A stretch of DNA of 64,000 nt from Tranzscheliella williamsii (GCA_023212725.1 JALBYF010000043.1:1-64000), one strand, 5' to 3'; counted from the first letter of the stretch, positions 41,405 through 51,739 are shown. The notes: generated from the sequence alone by a model not told the origin. Program-made: numbers and translations.

Positions 41405-41727
41405 ATTGACCTTTTCCGCCCAGACGGAAGTGGCTGTCGTATGATAGAAAAATATAAGAGACCTACATTGTATTCCGTCTCTCGTTCTTTTTCGGTTTTA
41501 AGGTTTTGTCGCTCCTTCTGAACTTGCACTGCGGGTTTAGGCGCTGATCATGATCTGCGCATATGTAGGCAAGCTCTCTTCAGGCTGCGCCAAGCTGAAG
41601 TGTCGGATAAATGATGTCAGAATGAGTTCGTAAACAAGACTTCTGAATTCACCAAATGCGATGTAGTCGAAGGAACGATGAGTATGTGTGGCGACATGAA
41701 ACATTATTGAGGAAAAGTTCGGCTCGA

Positions 41728-42276
41728 CTATACCGCTTGGTGCAGGAAGTCCAGATGCTCCAGCAAAGGCTTTCCACCGAGGCTGCTCCACATCAAAGTC
41801 GGCCAATCTTCTCTGTGGCCGGTAGCCCTAATGTAGCCGTTGAAGTCGGAGGTCAAAGTTTCCTGCCCTCGCAAGGTGAGAATAGCGAAAAGGTGCTGAT
41901 TTGTACCCAGGGGACCGAAAAGCTTTGGTGGTCGCGTGGACTCTGAGATTGGCATGGCAATGTTGAGCCGAAAGGGTCTGTCGCCGTGTTCAAGCAGGCG
42001 GAAGATGGGTTCGTTCTGATGTTTCGCAAGTGCGGTGCGCAGAAACCTGATGTGCTCCGACGATTTTACCGCAGGGACGGTGAGCCAAGCAGCTTGGACC
42101 TGCTTGTCCAGAGGGTATACGACATTGTACAGACGTTCGAGGATAAGATCTGCCTCAAAACTCAATTGTTCGTATTGCAGCAGGAACGGAAGGCTACCGG
42201 CTAGCGGGGTAGGCGTCAGTACACATAGCCGACCGCAGAAAAAGACAGCAAGCAAGGCCGGAAAATAAGTGCGCAT
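41728..42276 (-). CDS. Candidate secreted effector B, paralogue of effector A
   Basis: 182 residues. Signal peptide MRTYFPALLAVFFCGRLCV (cleavage near 22-28), then about 155 residues with no known domain. Shared pattern with effector A: an ALxxx...F/L block, RPxxLxxAMP, SxRPPxLFxPLG and LFAILTLRGQE...NGYI, followed by a variable segment and a Leu-rich C-terminal helix (PLLEHLDFLHQ versus FVQLLQRV). Overall identity is low, as typical of fast-evolving effectors. The ATG at 42276 is the first in frame and a TATAAAT lies 65-71 bases upstream. It is unclear whether it functions in the apoplast or inside plant cells. Confidence 0.72.
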   Translation of the reverse strand: MRTYFPALLAVFFCGRLCVLTPTPLAGSLPFLLQYEQLSFEADLILERLYNVVYPLDKQVQAAWLTVPAVKSSEHIRFLRTALAKHQNEPIFRLLEHGDRPFRLNIAMPISESTRPPKLFGPLGTNQHLFAILTLRGQETLTSDFNGYIRATGHREDWPTLMWSSLGGKPLLEHLDFLHQAV

Positions 42277-42340
42277 ATCGAGGTTTAAAGAGGGCTAAAA
42301 GGAAATGAAGGTTCTGAAGCCCTGCGACAACAGCCTGTGA

Positions 42341-42347
42341 ATTTATA
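42341..42347 (-). promoter_or_regulatory. TATA box upstream of effector B
   Basis: TATAAAT on the coding strand, 65-71 bases before the ATG of the secreted protein gene, a plausible core-promoter spacing. Inference from sequence only. Confidence 0.5.
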
Positions 42348-42812
42348 TCAGAGAAAGAGGTGGTCCTGCTGTAGACGGCCGGCGCGGGTGCGACGATCAC
42401 CCTCCTCTGGAGTCAATGCGGCTCGAAGGAGACAGCAGAGTTACTGGAGTGAGACGTGCACCATACTAAAGCAACCAAACCTGCCAAAGGCTGCTCCTTC
42501 TGCCGAGATGGAATCAATCATGAAGCTGCACCAAGGGAAGTGCTGCATTTTGGCGGTGGCGACTTCATTCATCCAGCTCCCTTCCATCCTCTGCCCTGCC
42601 CGATGGCTGAGTGCACTCTCAAGAAGTATCCAACACGGAAAGCCATAAGGCGAGCCCTACCGTTACAATAAGACTGGATCGGCCCACAGAGCAAAATGGA
42701 GATGGGTCCCGCCAAAGGAGCCCGACCCGTAGAAGGTGGCGACATTCGAGGGGTATGCACACGAAACTAGGTGGCTTTCGAAGAGCAACAAGTCCTTCTC
42801 GCTCAGCAGCGA

Positions 42813-43427
42813 ATGGTGGAAGCAGGGATCAATAAAGGAGAAGGCGCCCAGATGGGGCAGTCCTTAGATTCACTGCCTGGGTCTGCATCTACTCATTGGG
42901 TGGCTGCAAGTTCCGACACCGCCGTTAGGAGCATTCACAACGCAGAAGATCGGTATGCCGCCGACCCACCGTCAGGTTTGGAACAGGTCTCCCCCGAGTT
43001 GCAGACGTTTACTCGAATTGTGGAAGCCAACATGGCCAAAAAGTTCAAGAGGCATGAAGAGCGTCTCAACGAGCTTGCTAGAGAGGTAGCTGTCCTACAT
43101 GACCTGCTCAAGGTGACCGATGCGGATACGTCCGGAGAGTCCCAATCGCCGCTACAAGTCGAAGCTCGGGCTGTGCCAGCAACAGTCGTGGACAATCTCA
43201 TCTCGGAACACCAAGGTGACAGGCGCGAGAGATCAGGTGAAGAGAGGCCGCGACAGGGGCGACTACTCGCGTCCACCCCGGTCATGACATTAGTCATTCA
43301 ACATGGTGTACCAGCGCTACCGCCGGCAACCTCGTTTCAAACACCGGGTAGGCCAGCGGTCGGACAGCCGCTCTCCAACGCACGCTACAAGGAAACACCC
43401 GGTCAGGGTCAAAATACCAACGGGTGA
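42813..43427 (+). CDS. Orphan ORF with coiled-coil segment, hypothetical
   Basis: 204 residues from the first in-frame ATG (42813); the frame is open from 42771, directly after a stop. It contains a helical, coil-like stretch (MAKKFKRHEERLNELAREVAVLHDLLKV) flanked by disordered Ser/Pro/Gln-rich sequence. No signal peptide, membrane helix or known domain. An AG just before 42771 could be a splice acceptor, so an upstream exon is possible. Codon usage is less GC-biased than in neighbouring genes. It could equally be non-coding or a degraded mobile-element fragment. Confidence 0.3.
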   Translation: MVEAGINKGEGAQMGQSLDSLPGSASTHWVAASSDTAVRSIHNAEDRYAADPPSGLEQVSPELQTFTRIVEANMAKKFKRHEERLNELAREVAVLHDLLKVTDADTSGESQSPLQVEARAVPATVVDNLISEHQGDRRERSGEERPRQGRLLASTPVMTLVIQHGVPALPPATSFQTPGRPAVGQPLSNARYKETPGQGQNTNG

Positions 43428-44457
43428 CTCGCAGGGTGATCTTAGGGCTTGCATCGCCCTACGAATACTACACGTTACAGATACATCAGACTTTCCGTAA
43501 GCTAGCATTGCGTGGTGATCGGTTGCAAGACACCAAAATGATGAGGGAGGGGCGATCCAAGCGGTTGTCGCCACGGTGTCGACGCAAGACGCCGCGACCT
43601 GTTACACTTCGATGTCAACTCGGCTGAGAGGGAGAGAAGGATGTTCAGTGCGGGCGAACAGGTGTGCTTGTCGCATGGACACGCGCGACATGTGTAGGAG
43701 CACAGCTGGCATGCAGCACGCCCGCGTCGCAAGCCGGATAGCAGCGACAAGGCCGTGTGCCACCAGTTCTCGTGGACGACATCCACGGATATATCGCTCG
43801 GTGACAGCGGAAAGAGGTCACCAGCGCCAGTATTGGCAGCAACCTGGCCAGTCGATTGTGGCGACCTGAGCTGGATCTGAACTGTCACTATGCATGAACA
43901 AAGCTACCTGGACGCGCAGAAGACGGGCGATGGCTGGCTGGCTTTGCTCCGAAGACGAGCGGCATCTATGTGGGTCAGGAGTCGGGGAGTGATGGCACTG
44001 GTCGCAGCCGCGGGAGGGGGGACGCGTGCCAGTGCTGTTAGCGTGGTGGTAGTCGGTCTAGCGGCGCACGCCGACTGTGTGGTGGTGGGGAGTCATGAGC
44101 GGGAACGGACAGGTCTCACGGGGTGCGGAGGGGGGGAGTGGATGAGTTGTAGCTGCAACAACGAGGCTGCGCGCCTGGGGCCTTCCCTCGCGCGGAGACC
44201 GAGGCGGAGGCGGGCGGAAGCTCGGAGAAGGAGTGCAGCGAGTCGGTCTTGCCTTGGAGCGGGCGCGGTGCACGCGCGCGTGGGCTCGCGGGCGCATGCA
44301 CACAGCGCGCCCAGCAAGGCGGCCACACCCCACAGACAACACAGCGCACAGCCAGCCGGGAAGCAAGTGTTCTTTTCTCGCACGACGCGGATGCATACAG
44401 ACAGGGCGTGCGTAGCTACACGGCCCTACACCGCGAACCGGCAAGGAGCGTCGAGCC
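43428..44457. other. Gene-free accessory-like stretch downstream of STT3
   Basis: About 1 kb with strongly GC-rich sequence near 44.1-44.35 kb. The long plus-strand ORF here (43890-44609) is Arg/Ala/Ser-rich low complexity and overlaps STT3 in antisense, so I treat it as spurious. Confidence 0.5.
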
Positions 44458-46950
44458 CTACTGCGTGCCGGCCCTTTTCCTCGCATTGCCGGGCGCAGCA
44501 CCGACAGTGTGCGGCAAGGGCCGGACACTGTGCGCCCGCTTGCGACGCTTGCCGCTTTCAAAAGCGTTGGTACTGGGCAAGTCCCTGCCCAGCGCATCGG
44601 GCTTCTTGACCTGGTAGATGCGCACGATCCAGTTCTCCGAGGTAAACGCCTCGTCCAAATGGTCCAGCTCCGGGCTCTTGGTGGGGCCCGGACCGCCACG
44701 CACGCGGTCCATGCCTGGACGGCCGCCAAAGAGATCGTTAAAGCGGTAGTAGCTCATCTTGTACAACAGGCTCTCCCTCATGGTCTTGGTGGCGTTGTCG
44801 TCGATCTTGTACTGGCCCTGGGGCGTAAAGTAGTCGGCCTCGCGCACCTCATCGGGCCAGACTCCCTGGGCGATGCGGATCATCCAGAGATACTTGTTGA
44901 TGTCGTCGCCCGAGAAGCCGAGCAGACCGCCGAAAATGATAAGTACATAGTCGACGTCGTGCTGTTGCAGGATGGGGTATGCTTTTTCTTCGGAACTGCA
45001 CATGGCCTTGCCGACGGTGGCGATGTGCGTGTTGTTCCACGTGTTGTTGTCCACCAGCGTGGGTCGATCAGCCATGCCCGAGATCTGGTAGCCATAGTCC
45101 CACCATGACATCACCTTGGCATCCGACGGCGTGTTCTGCCTCAGCCAGTAGTAGGCTTCTCGGAAGTCGTCAATGATGTGCTGGGACCCATCGGCATTGC
45201 GCGATGCGAGTACCACCGATGGCGAAGAGTACGCAGTGGATGTAACAAAGGTGCAGTGGAGCACGAAGACCAGCAGGAGGAGCAAAGAGTAGATGGTGAC
45301 AAAGAACCTCGAGTCAAGGCCAAAGATGCCGAACCTGGGGCTCGCGTAGGATTCGGCGCGGAAGATGGGCGACTCGGGCCGAGAAATAGTAGAAGGGCTG
45401 CCGTTGCCGCTGAGGGACGTTTCTGTGGCACTGGCCTTGACAGGGGTTGACGTAGCTGACGCAACGGATGCAGCTGCCGGCTTGCGACTGGATCGAGTAG
45501 ATCGTGCAACTGGTGCGTCGAGGTCAGTGGCCTGGCCAGCCGCGCTTCTGCTGTTAACGGATAGTTCTGCAGCACTGAGCGGGGCAGGCTCTTTAGGGTC
45601 CAGGTAGGTTTGCAGCAGTGTACTCATAGCGATAGCAGCGCTAACGCAGACAACCGGAGTGAGGGTGAGCATGAGCCGGACCATGACACCGGCGAAATAG
45701 CTGGCCATGACGGCGTAGATAATGACAAAGACATGTTCATCGCGCAACTCTTTGAATAGCAGGAAGACGCCGACAGGGAAGAGGAAGATAAGCATTTCCA
45801 GGTCAAAGAAGAACGCGGGCCAAGCAGGAGGCTGGTGCTCGGAGACCGAAGCGATGATCGGGATGTGCTTTTTGGCGTAGGCAGTGTCCCAGAGAGAGTA
45901 GAAGCGGCCGGTCCAAGGAGCGATGTAGCCGCCATAGGTAAGGGCAACCAGTGCTGCGAAAGCCAAGCCAGCGACAGTGACGACAAAGGCAACGAGGAGC
46001 AGCTTGAATTGCTTGCTGGGCACATGTGATCGAATCAGCTCAACAAAGGCGACGAGCTGTAAAAGACCGAAGACACCGAGAGCGGCCATGTGTTCACTGG
46101 TTCTGACCGGCTGGAATCCGACGAAAGGCACCTGCATGGAAGCAAGGGTTCCGACAGCGTAGAAGCTGGAGTATGAAACGTAGAGCCGAGAACTGAAGCG
46201 ACCCATGAGGATCAAGACCAAGGCGTGCAAGGGAATCATATTCGTGATAAAGACGTAGCCACCCCAGGCGGCAACCATGTAAAAATAGAAGAGTGCCGTA
46301 GCTACTCCCCAGAGCGCCGAGCCGTCTTTGAGGGCCTTGATCCAGAGGTAGAAAGTCATCATCAACAAAAAGATGGCGATGGCCTCGTTGTCGTAAGAGC
46401 CAGCGACAGAGCGGGAGATGTAGCCCGGAGCGATACCGATGAAAGCTGCAGCGAGCAATCCTGCGGCATCGTCCTTCATAGTAGCGGTAAACTTGTAGGT
46501 GGCCCAGGCAGTAAGGCCGGAGAATGCTGGTGCAAGCAGCACGCAAATGTTCCGGATATCCACCGGAATGTTGAGCGAGTGGAAAAGATTATGGATGGCG
46601 CCTGAGGTGACCATGAGGCCAGGGTAGGCTGTGCCTCCGGCAGCACGTCCCAGTGGATACCAGGCTGTAGCGTCAAACCAGTTCCAGAAGCGGTAAAAGC
46701 CGTCTGTGGTGAGTACCTTTGTGGCGCGGAAGTTGAACCACGGGTCGAATTCATGGATGATGCTCTCGTGGCGCACCACGGCAAACAGACGAGATGAGAC
46801 GGCGGCGCCAGCGATGAGAAAGATGATGATGAGCCGAAGCAGGGAGAGGATGTTCTTGTTGGCTTCGGCCGAGAGCGTTGGCAGACGGTATGCTGTCCGC
46901 GTTGCCCCCAGCGCGGAGCCGGGAGCTGCCGCTGCGCTGCTGGCCGACAT
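44458..46950 (-). CDS. STT3: Oligosaccharyltransferase catalytic subunit STT3
   Basis: 830 residues. Multi-pass membrane protein with the STT3 signatures: EFDPWFNFR (acidic metal/acceptor site in the first lumenal loop), SRSVAGSYDNEAIAIF, and the WWDYGYQI motif near residue 615, followed by a DNATKTMRESLLYKM segment corresponding to the DK-type motif. The enzyme transfers the dolichol-linked glycan to Asn in N-X-S/T sequons in the ER lumen. Most STT3 proteins are about 700-750 residues; the excess here is mainly an Ala/Ser/Thr-rich insertion at about 453-540 between membrane helices. No intron is needed. Confidence 0.97.
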   Translation of the reverse strand: MSASSAAAAPGSALGATRTAYRLPTLSAEANKNILSLLRLIIIFLIAGAAVSSRLFAVVRHESIIHEFDPWFNFRATKVLTTDGFYRFWNWFDATAWYPLGRAAGGTAYPGLMVTSGAIHNLFHSLNIPVDIRNICVLLAPAFSGLTAWATYKFTATMKDDAAGLLAAAFIGIAPGYISRSVAGSYDNEAIAIFLLMMTFYLWIKALKDGSALWGVATALFYFYMVAAWGGYVFITNMIPLHALVLILMGRFSSRLYVSYSSFYAVGTLASMQVPFVGFQPVRTSEHMAALGVFGLLQLVAFVELIRSHVPSKQFKLLLVAFVVTVAGLAFAALVALTYGGYIAPWTGRFYSLWDTAYAKKHIPIIASVSEHQPPAWPAFFFDLEMLIFLFPVGVFLLFKELRDEHVFVIIYAVMASYFAGVMVRLMLTLTPVVCVSAAIAMSTLLQTYLDPKEPAPLSAAELSVNSRSAAGQATDLDAPVARSTRSSRKPAAASVASATSTPVKASATETSLSGNGSPSTISRPESPIFRAESYASPRFGIFGLDSRFFVTIYSLLLLLVFVLHCTFVTSTAYSSPSVVLASRNADGSQHIIDDFREAYYWLRQNTPSDAKVMSWWDYGYQISGMADRPTLVDNNTWNNTHIATVGKAMCSSEEKAYPILQQHDVDYVLIIFGGLLGFSGDDINKYLWMIRIAQGVWPDEVREADYFTPQGQYKIDDNATKTMRESLLYKMSYYRFNDLFGGRPGMDRVRGGPGPTKSPELDHLDEAFTSENWIVRIYQVKKPDALGRDLPSTNAFESGKRRKRAHSVRPLPHTVGAAPGNARKRAGTQ

Positions 46951-47442
46951 GCTGCAGGTGAAGGGACGAGAATCCAGCCGAATTCCCCCGGGGTGCTGGT
47001 GAAGTAGAAGCTGTGGATCTATGGAGACGAGTGGTGGCGAGCGAGAAAAGGAGGAGGAAAGAAAGCTGGCTTGGACTGCGTCGAGATCTGAGCGTATGGG
47101 TCTGCTTGCGGTCTCAGATATCGTCCGTGCGTTTGCCGGCAGATCTTCTCAGCTCAACAGCTTCCACGTCTGAGCTGGCACTACCGTGCGAGACGCGATA
47201 CCCATAAAAGGATCTAACATGGGCCCTTGCCTCCCCACAAGCCACAGTCAACACGCATCATACATTGATATACATGTGAGTACTCACACTAGTGGATGTA
47301 AAGTGAACATTACCAACTGCGAAAGTATGGCAATCCGATGACTAGATCAACTCGCAGAGCACAAGCCCACACCCTAACAGAACGAGGATGGGGATGAGGA
47401 CGAAAGACGACGGCGACGATCCAAGGGAAAAGCATCGCAGCG
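46951..47442. other. Intergenic: STT3 promoter and VPS18 3' flank
   Basis: 492 bases without a recognisable gene or repeat. Confidence 0.5.
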
Positions 47443-50400
47443 TTACAGAGCCCATTCGTCGATAGCCTCCTTGTCGGAAACGAAGGGCCGACCGATAGCG
47501 TTGGCAGCGCCGTCACACAGGGGGCAGCTGCTGGCGATGAGGGCGTCGAGCTGGTCTCGCAGCTGCTGGATCCGCTCTTGGTCTTCCACCGTTCTGGCCG
47601 AGGCGACGACTCTTGAGCCATCCTCCTCGCGGCCGCTGTCGTTGTTGGGTAGCGCCAAGGCGGCGCGTCTCTGTGCTGCTGTTCTGGAGCCGGCTACCCA
47701 GTCGGTCGTTGGATTGGAGAACGGGTCGAGGGGCGCCAGTACGCGCCGCCCTCCTGCCACGCTGACACTGACACCCGCCGAGATGGCGCTGATCACCGCA
47801 TCGGGCACCACAAGCTCGCGCAGCTTGTCCAGCCCCACAGCGGCAGTAACGTTGCCCAAACCACGCGCCCCAGCTTGCCAGCTGTTGAGGCCAGCCTGGC
47901 GCGCACCATTGGCTGCGCTAGCGACAGCTTTGGTGCCGTCCTTGAGAAAGCCCATGTTGGCTAACACCGAGTTGGGCAGCGCCGGCACTAGTCCGCTGGT
48001 CAGCGCGCTGATTTGCTGCTGCAGCTCGAGCAGCTTTCGCAAGTTTCGCGTCGGCATGGTCTTGGTGACTTGTCCGATCAGGCAGTCAGCATGGAAGCCG
48101 TGTCGGCATGGAAATATATAGAACTGTCTCGAGACGAGTATTTGCATGCATTGGTTGCATGTTTGGTCCGGTTCGATGGTAACATATCTCTCGCTGAGCC
48201 TCTCGATGTCCTGCTCGATTGCAGCGGCGGACCGAGAGGCCTCATCCATCTCATCCTTCAGACTCTCGATGTGCGCCGCATAGCTCTCGAGCGCCTCGCA
48301 AATGTCATCCTTGCAGTCGTCAATCACCACAAAGTCAGGGAAGAAGGGAAGAGCATCCTCGACCGATATTAAGTCCGTCCTTCGCAAAAACGCCATAGCC
48401 GACTTGATGTCTGAGGTGGTGCGCACCACCTCCTTGGTCACTCTCAACCAGAGCTTCTTGCGTAGGTCTTTGTCATTTTCAGCCATATCGGCGCAGCTGC
48501 ACGCCAACTCGATCTCTTTCTCTCGAATGGCAAGATCAACGGCGGATTCGAATAAACCCATCTTTGCATAGATACGGACGCAGGCTACTTTTTGCTGATT
48601 CGAAGAGCACGTTCGCAGTGCGTAGTCGAGGTCAAAGTAAGGGTATCCCGTCAGCGGATTGGTCTTGGCTTGGTCGATGAATTTCAGCAGCTCCTCCTTT
48701 ATTTCCGGCTTCAAAGGGTAGCGGGAAGCCCTCTTGGCCAGTAATGTCAACAGAAGGTTGTGCATGGCGGTATCCTTGTTGCCGCCTTTGTGGATAACGT
48801 GACCGATGTACTTGATTGCTTGGTCTGTCTCGCCGAGATCAATATTGGGCTTATGCTGCAAAAGTGCGGGTATCAATCGTCGCGGGTTGAGCCGTTTCTG
48901 TTTGGTCCAGGATTCAATGGTTTGTGCTGGCGCATGCCGCATCAGCACCGACGCATAATCGTAGTAGAGATCAGATGACTCTTGACGGTTGATAGCGTCG
49001 ATGGCTTTTCCCCACTCCTGTTCCTGGACGTAGTGCTGCACTATGCGATGGTGGTCGCCGATAGCCGAAGCAAATTGCAGGTAGACGTCCGACCGGCCGT
49101 GTTTCTTGATAAGATCAAACGTGGTGCGGGGGTCCAAGACCTCTTTGTAGGTGGATAGGAACTGATAAAGCTCTTCGGTGACCATAGAAGTCTCAAGCTT
49201 ATAATTTTCGACGTCTTGGCTGGCGGCTTCCGCCGCTGTGATATCTTCCAGCTGATTGATCTTGCTCAGATAGATCTCGACGAGCCAGGTCGCAAGCATG
49301 ACGCGCTGGGTAATATCGGTCTTGTCCAGCTTTTCGAGCCGCATGACGAGATAGTAGCGCATGGCATCGCGTTGGCCGACATCGATGAATCGTAAAACAA
49401 TCTCCTCGAACGCTCGCATGAAGGTCTGTGCATAGCATTGCGCGGCTTGGATGTACTTGGCTTCGGCAAAGTATCGGTCTCCCTGGTATGACAGCACAGT
49501 ACCTCTCTCCATGCCTGGTTTGGCATACTTGAGCGCTGCATCGAAGGAGCCACGGTTGAGATGTACGCGCCACACGTCGCGGTCCTCGCTCTGGACGACG
49601 AGCTCAAAGATGCTGGCGTCGGTGTAGATCCAGTAAGTATTTTTGCTGATGTCAACCGCCGTTCCAATGACCCTTTCGTTGGGTTTGAGCGGCAAAGCTT
49701 CTTCGAAAATCAAACGGTCATCGAGCGAGCCGATAGCCATGACTCTGTCCTGGTAGAGCAGAATAAAGTGGAACTCGGTCAAGGCGATGCTGAGCGGGAT
49801 CTCGGTGATTGCATTGTTGAATTCGGTAGCGGTACTCGCTGCGCTCTGCCGTTTGGTCTCATCTTCCACGGCGATGGCTGGATAGGGGAGGAGGTTGGCC
49901 GACTCGATTACGCTGTCGCCCGTAGAAGCTTCGGCGTTGTAGGACAAGAGGCCATGGTAGACACCTGGACCGGTCAGCCAGACGAGCGCTGAAGCACGCT
50001 GCGAGTTGCTGGGCGTCCAGGTGTGCAGCTCAGAGTAGGGAAGATCGCCGGGCAGCTCTGACTTGAGATTGGGAACTGCGTCTCCACGATATGGTTGAAA
50101 GAGTTTGTCGTAGAGAGACTGCGCTTCGCTCTCGTCCGAGAGGGCTTTACCGACGTCGCCGATGAACTCATAGATCCTGGTGCTCGTTGTTGCTACCACG
50201 ACAGCTTTGCGATGGACTGTGGCAGTGTTGGCATTGCTGGCATCGTTAGATGGACTTTGACGGGGAAAGATTTCGACTGTTATACCTGTAATGGGCTGTT
50301 GTTCGGGGAGACTAAACATATGGCGAAGCGCTCTATCCAGGTCGCCTCTCTCAGCTCCACCTGCGGCTGTTCTGCGTGCGAGCTTGTCGAAGAAGTCGCC

Positions 50401-51300
50401 GTCATCAGGATCGCTGCCGATCGGAGCGGTTATCAAAAGTTCGTAAATATCACCGGACCTTGTGCCTACTAGTATCTCACGGGTCGAGGAGAGATGTGGC
50501 TGGCCTTGAGCTCCTTTCTTGCGAGAAGAAGAAGTGGGGGCCGTGGCGGTGGAGCTGTTCTTGTTCCAGGCGACACTTTCCAATAGGAGGCCCTTGAGCT
50601 TTGGGAGGAGACGCGCCTTCTTCCATCCACTTGCCCAGTAGTAGTTGTCTCCATTGCGCATAGCCAGAAGAAGATGGGTGCCGGTGAAATCGCTAAACAT
50701 CTTGTGAGGGCCCAGCGTGCTGGGGTCACGAGGAGGCTGGTTGCGATTGGAACGTGGGACGGGCGGGATGGGTATGTCGGCCTCTTCTGTGGTTTCTGGA
50801 TCTTCTAGATTGATGCGAACGAGCTTGGGTGGCGCGGTGGGGAAGGGGTTGGCGGAGGAGCCTGGGCTGGGATATGCATAGAGACACATGGTGAGGATGT
50901 TGGACGAGACGGTCATCAGGGCGAGCGGGGCTGAGAAAGCATACTGAACGCGACCAAGCTGAAAGATGGGCGAGGTGGTGGAGGGTCCGGGCTGGGACGA
51001 GATGAAGCCTGTCTCTAGCGCGGCAATGGGGTCGAGAACGGCGTGCGGCGCAGACGGCTGGACTGGGCTGCCGTCATGCTCAAATCCGTCGCTGGTGGCA
51101 TCTGGCCATTGTGCGTGGTCGTGTAAATAACGCGATTTCTGCGCAGAGAAGCTTGCATCGGCAGCAATGGGATGGTAGGAGTGGGCGCCATTGGTGTGTG
51201 ATGAGGAGGCTGTCGGCCGCTGTGATGCCTGAGCCTGAGACGCAGATGGAGCCTTGGTTGGTGTCCGCTGCGTCGAGCTCTGGACGAAATCGTCAAACAT
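47443..51300 (-). CDS. VPS18: Vacuolar sorting protein VPS18 (Pep3), HOPS/CORVET subunit
   Basis: 1285 residues from MFDDFVQ at 51300; the frame is open further upstream, but that part is low-complexity and unlike the family. An N-terminal beta-propeller-like region is followed by a clathrin-type helical repeat region, and a C-terminal RING-like zinc finger (CNQCMQILVSRQFYIFPCRHGFHADCLIG ... CPLCDGAAN). Vps18 is a core subunit of HOPS and CORVET, tethering late endosomes and vacuoles. Here the segment between the two halves of the RING is about 180 residues, longer than the usual loop, and is Ala/Gly/Val-rich. It is divergently transcribed from the MTP18-like gene across 439 bases. Confidence 0.93.
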   Translation of the reverse strand: MFDDFVQSSTQRTPTKAPSASQAQASQRPTASSSHTNGAHSYHPIAADASFSAQKSRYLHDHAQWPDATSDGFEHDGSPVQPSAPHAVLDPIAALETGFISSQPGPSTTSPIFQLGRVQYAFSAPLALMTVSSNILTMCLYAYPSPGSSANPFPTAPPKLVRINLEDPETTEEADIPIPPVPRSNRNQPPRDPSTLGPHKMFSDFTGTHLLLAMRNGDNYYWASGWKKARLLPKLKGLLLESVAWNKNSSTATAPTSSSRKKGAQGQPHLSSTREILVGTRSGDIYELLITAPIGSDPDDGDFFDKLARRTAAGGAERGDLDRALRHMFSLPEQQPITGITVEIFPRQSPSNDASNANTATVHRKAVVVATTSTRIYEFIGDVGKALSDESEAQSLYDKLFQPYRGDAVPNLKSELPGDLPYSELHTWTPSNSQRASALVWLTGPGVYHGLLSYNAEASTGDSVIESANLLPYPAIAVEDETKRQSAASTATEFNNAITEIPLSIALTEFHFILLYQDRVMAIGSLDDRLIFEEALPLKPNERVIGTAVDISKNTYWIYTDASIFELVVQSEDRDVWRVHLNRGSFDAALKYAKPGMERGTVLSYQGDRYFAEAKYIQAAQCYAQTFMRAFEEIVLRFIDVGQRDAMRYYLVMRLEKLDKTDITQRVMLATWLVEIYLSKINQLEDITAAEAASQDVENYKLETSMVTEELYQFLSTYKEVLDPRTTFDLIKKHGRSDVYLQFASAIGDHHRIVQHYVQEQEWGKAIDAINRQESSDLYYDYASVLMRHAPAQTIESWTKQKRLNPRRLIPALLQHKPNIDLGETDQAIKYIGHVIHKGGNKDTAMHNLLLTLLAKRASRYPLKPEIKEELLKFIDQAKTNPLTGYPYFDLDYALRTCSSNQQKVACVRIYAKMGLFESAVDLAIREKEIELACSCADMAENDKDLRKKLWLRVTKEVVRTTSDIKSAMAFLRRTDLISVEDALPFFPDFVVIDDCKDDICEALESYAAHIESLKDEMDEASRSAAAIEQDIERLSERYVTIEPDQTCNQCMQILVSRQFYIFPCRHGFHADCLIGQVTKTMPTRNLRKLLELQQQISALTSGLVPALPNSVLANMGFLKDGTKAVASAANGARQAGLNSWQAGARGLGNVTAAVGLDKLRELVVPDAVISAISAGVSVSVAGGRRVLAPLDPFSNPTTDWVAGSRTAAQRRAALALPNNDSGREEDGSRVVASARTVEDQERIQQLRDQLDALIASSCPLCDGAANAIGRPFVSDKEAIDEWAL

Positions 51301-51739
51301 ACCTGAGCAAACAGCACCACAGGGGAGACACCACCGAAGGAAAGGCGGCAGCTGCGAGAGCGGTGACGAGGCCGGCTGGTTGCTGCTGCGCAGAAAGGGT
51401 AGGGCTAGCAGTGACAGTAGCTGAGCAGATGGCAATCGACTCAGGAATGAATGATGTTGGTACCCGCGGCCAAGAGTGACAGAAGCGCAGGCACTCCTGA
51501 TCTCGCTGCCATTATCGCTAGCATTATGATCGGGCCAGCGCATTCCCGATGGAGATCTAGACAGATGCGTTCCTGTGATTTTTGGCTGTTAATGCGACGA
51601 AAGCAGGATGACGAGATCGTGGCATTCACAAGTCCAAGGCCGAGTCGGTCCGCGGACCGTGCATGGTGGTGACGTCTGTAGCTTTGTCTCCTACCTCCAT
51701 CTCCTCTGTTCCCTCCTGTACAGTGCAAGTGGATACATC
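51301..51739. other. Shared divergent promoter, VPS18 / MTP18-like
   Basis: 439 bases between divergent starts. No RNA gene or repeat seen. Part of it is open in the frame upstream of the VPS18 ATG but with no conserved sequence. Confidence 0.5.

Larger units (their letters stand above)
40790..41727. other. Intergenic between the two secreted-protein genes
   Basis: About 0.94 kb holding the effector A promoter, two inverted palindromic elements (listed separately) and the 3' flank of effector B. No ORF supported. Confidence 0.6.

Noticed and set aside
43890..44609. 239-residue plus-strand ORF overlapping the STT3 3' end
   Set aside because: Arg/Ala/His-rich low complexity driven by GC-rich sequence; no start context, domain or codon bias; it overlaps STT3.
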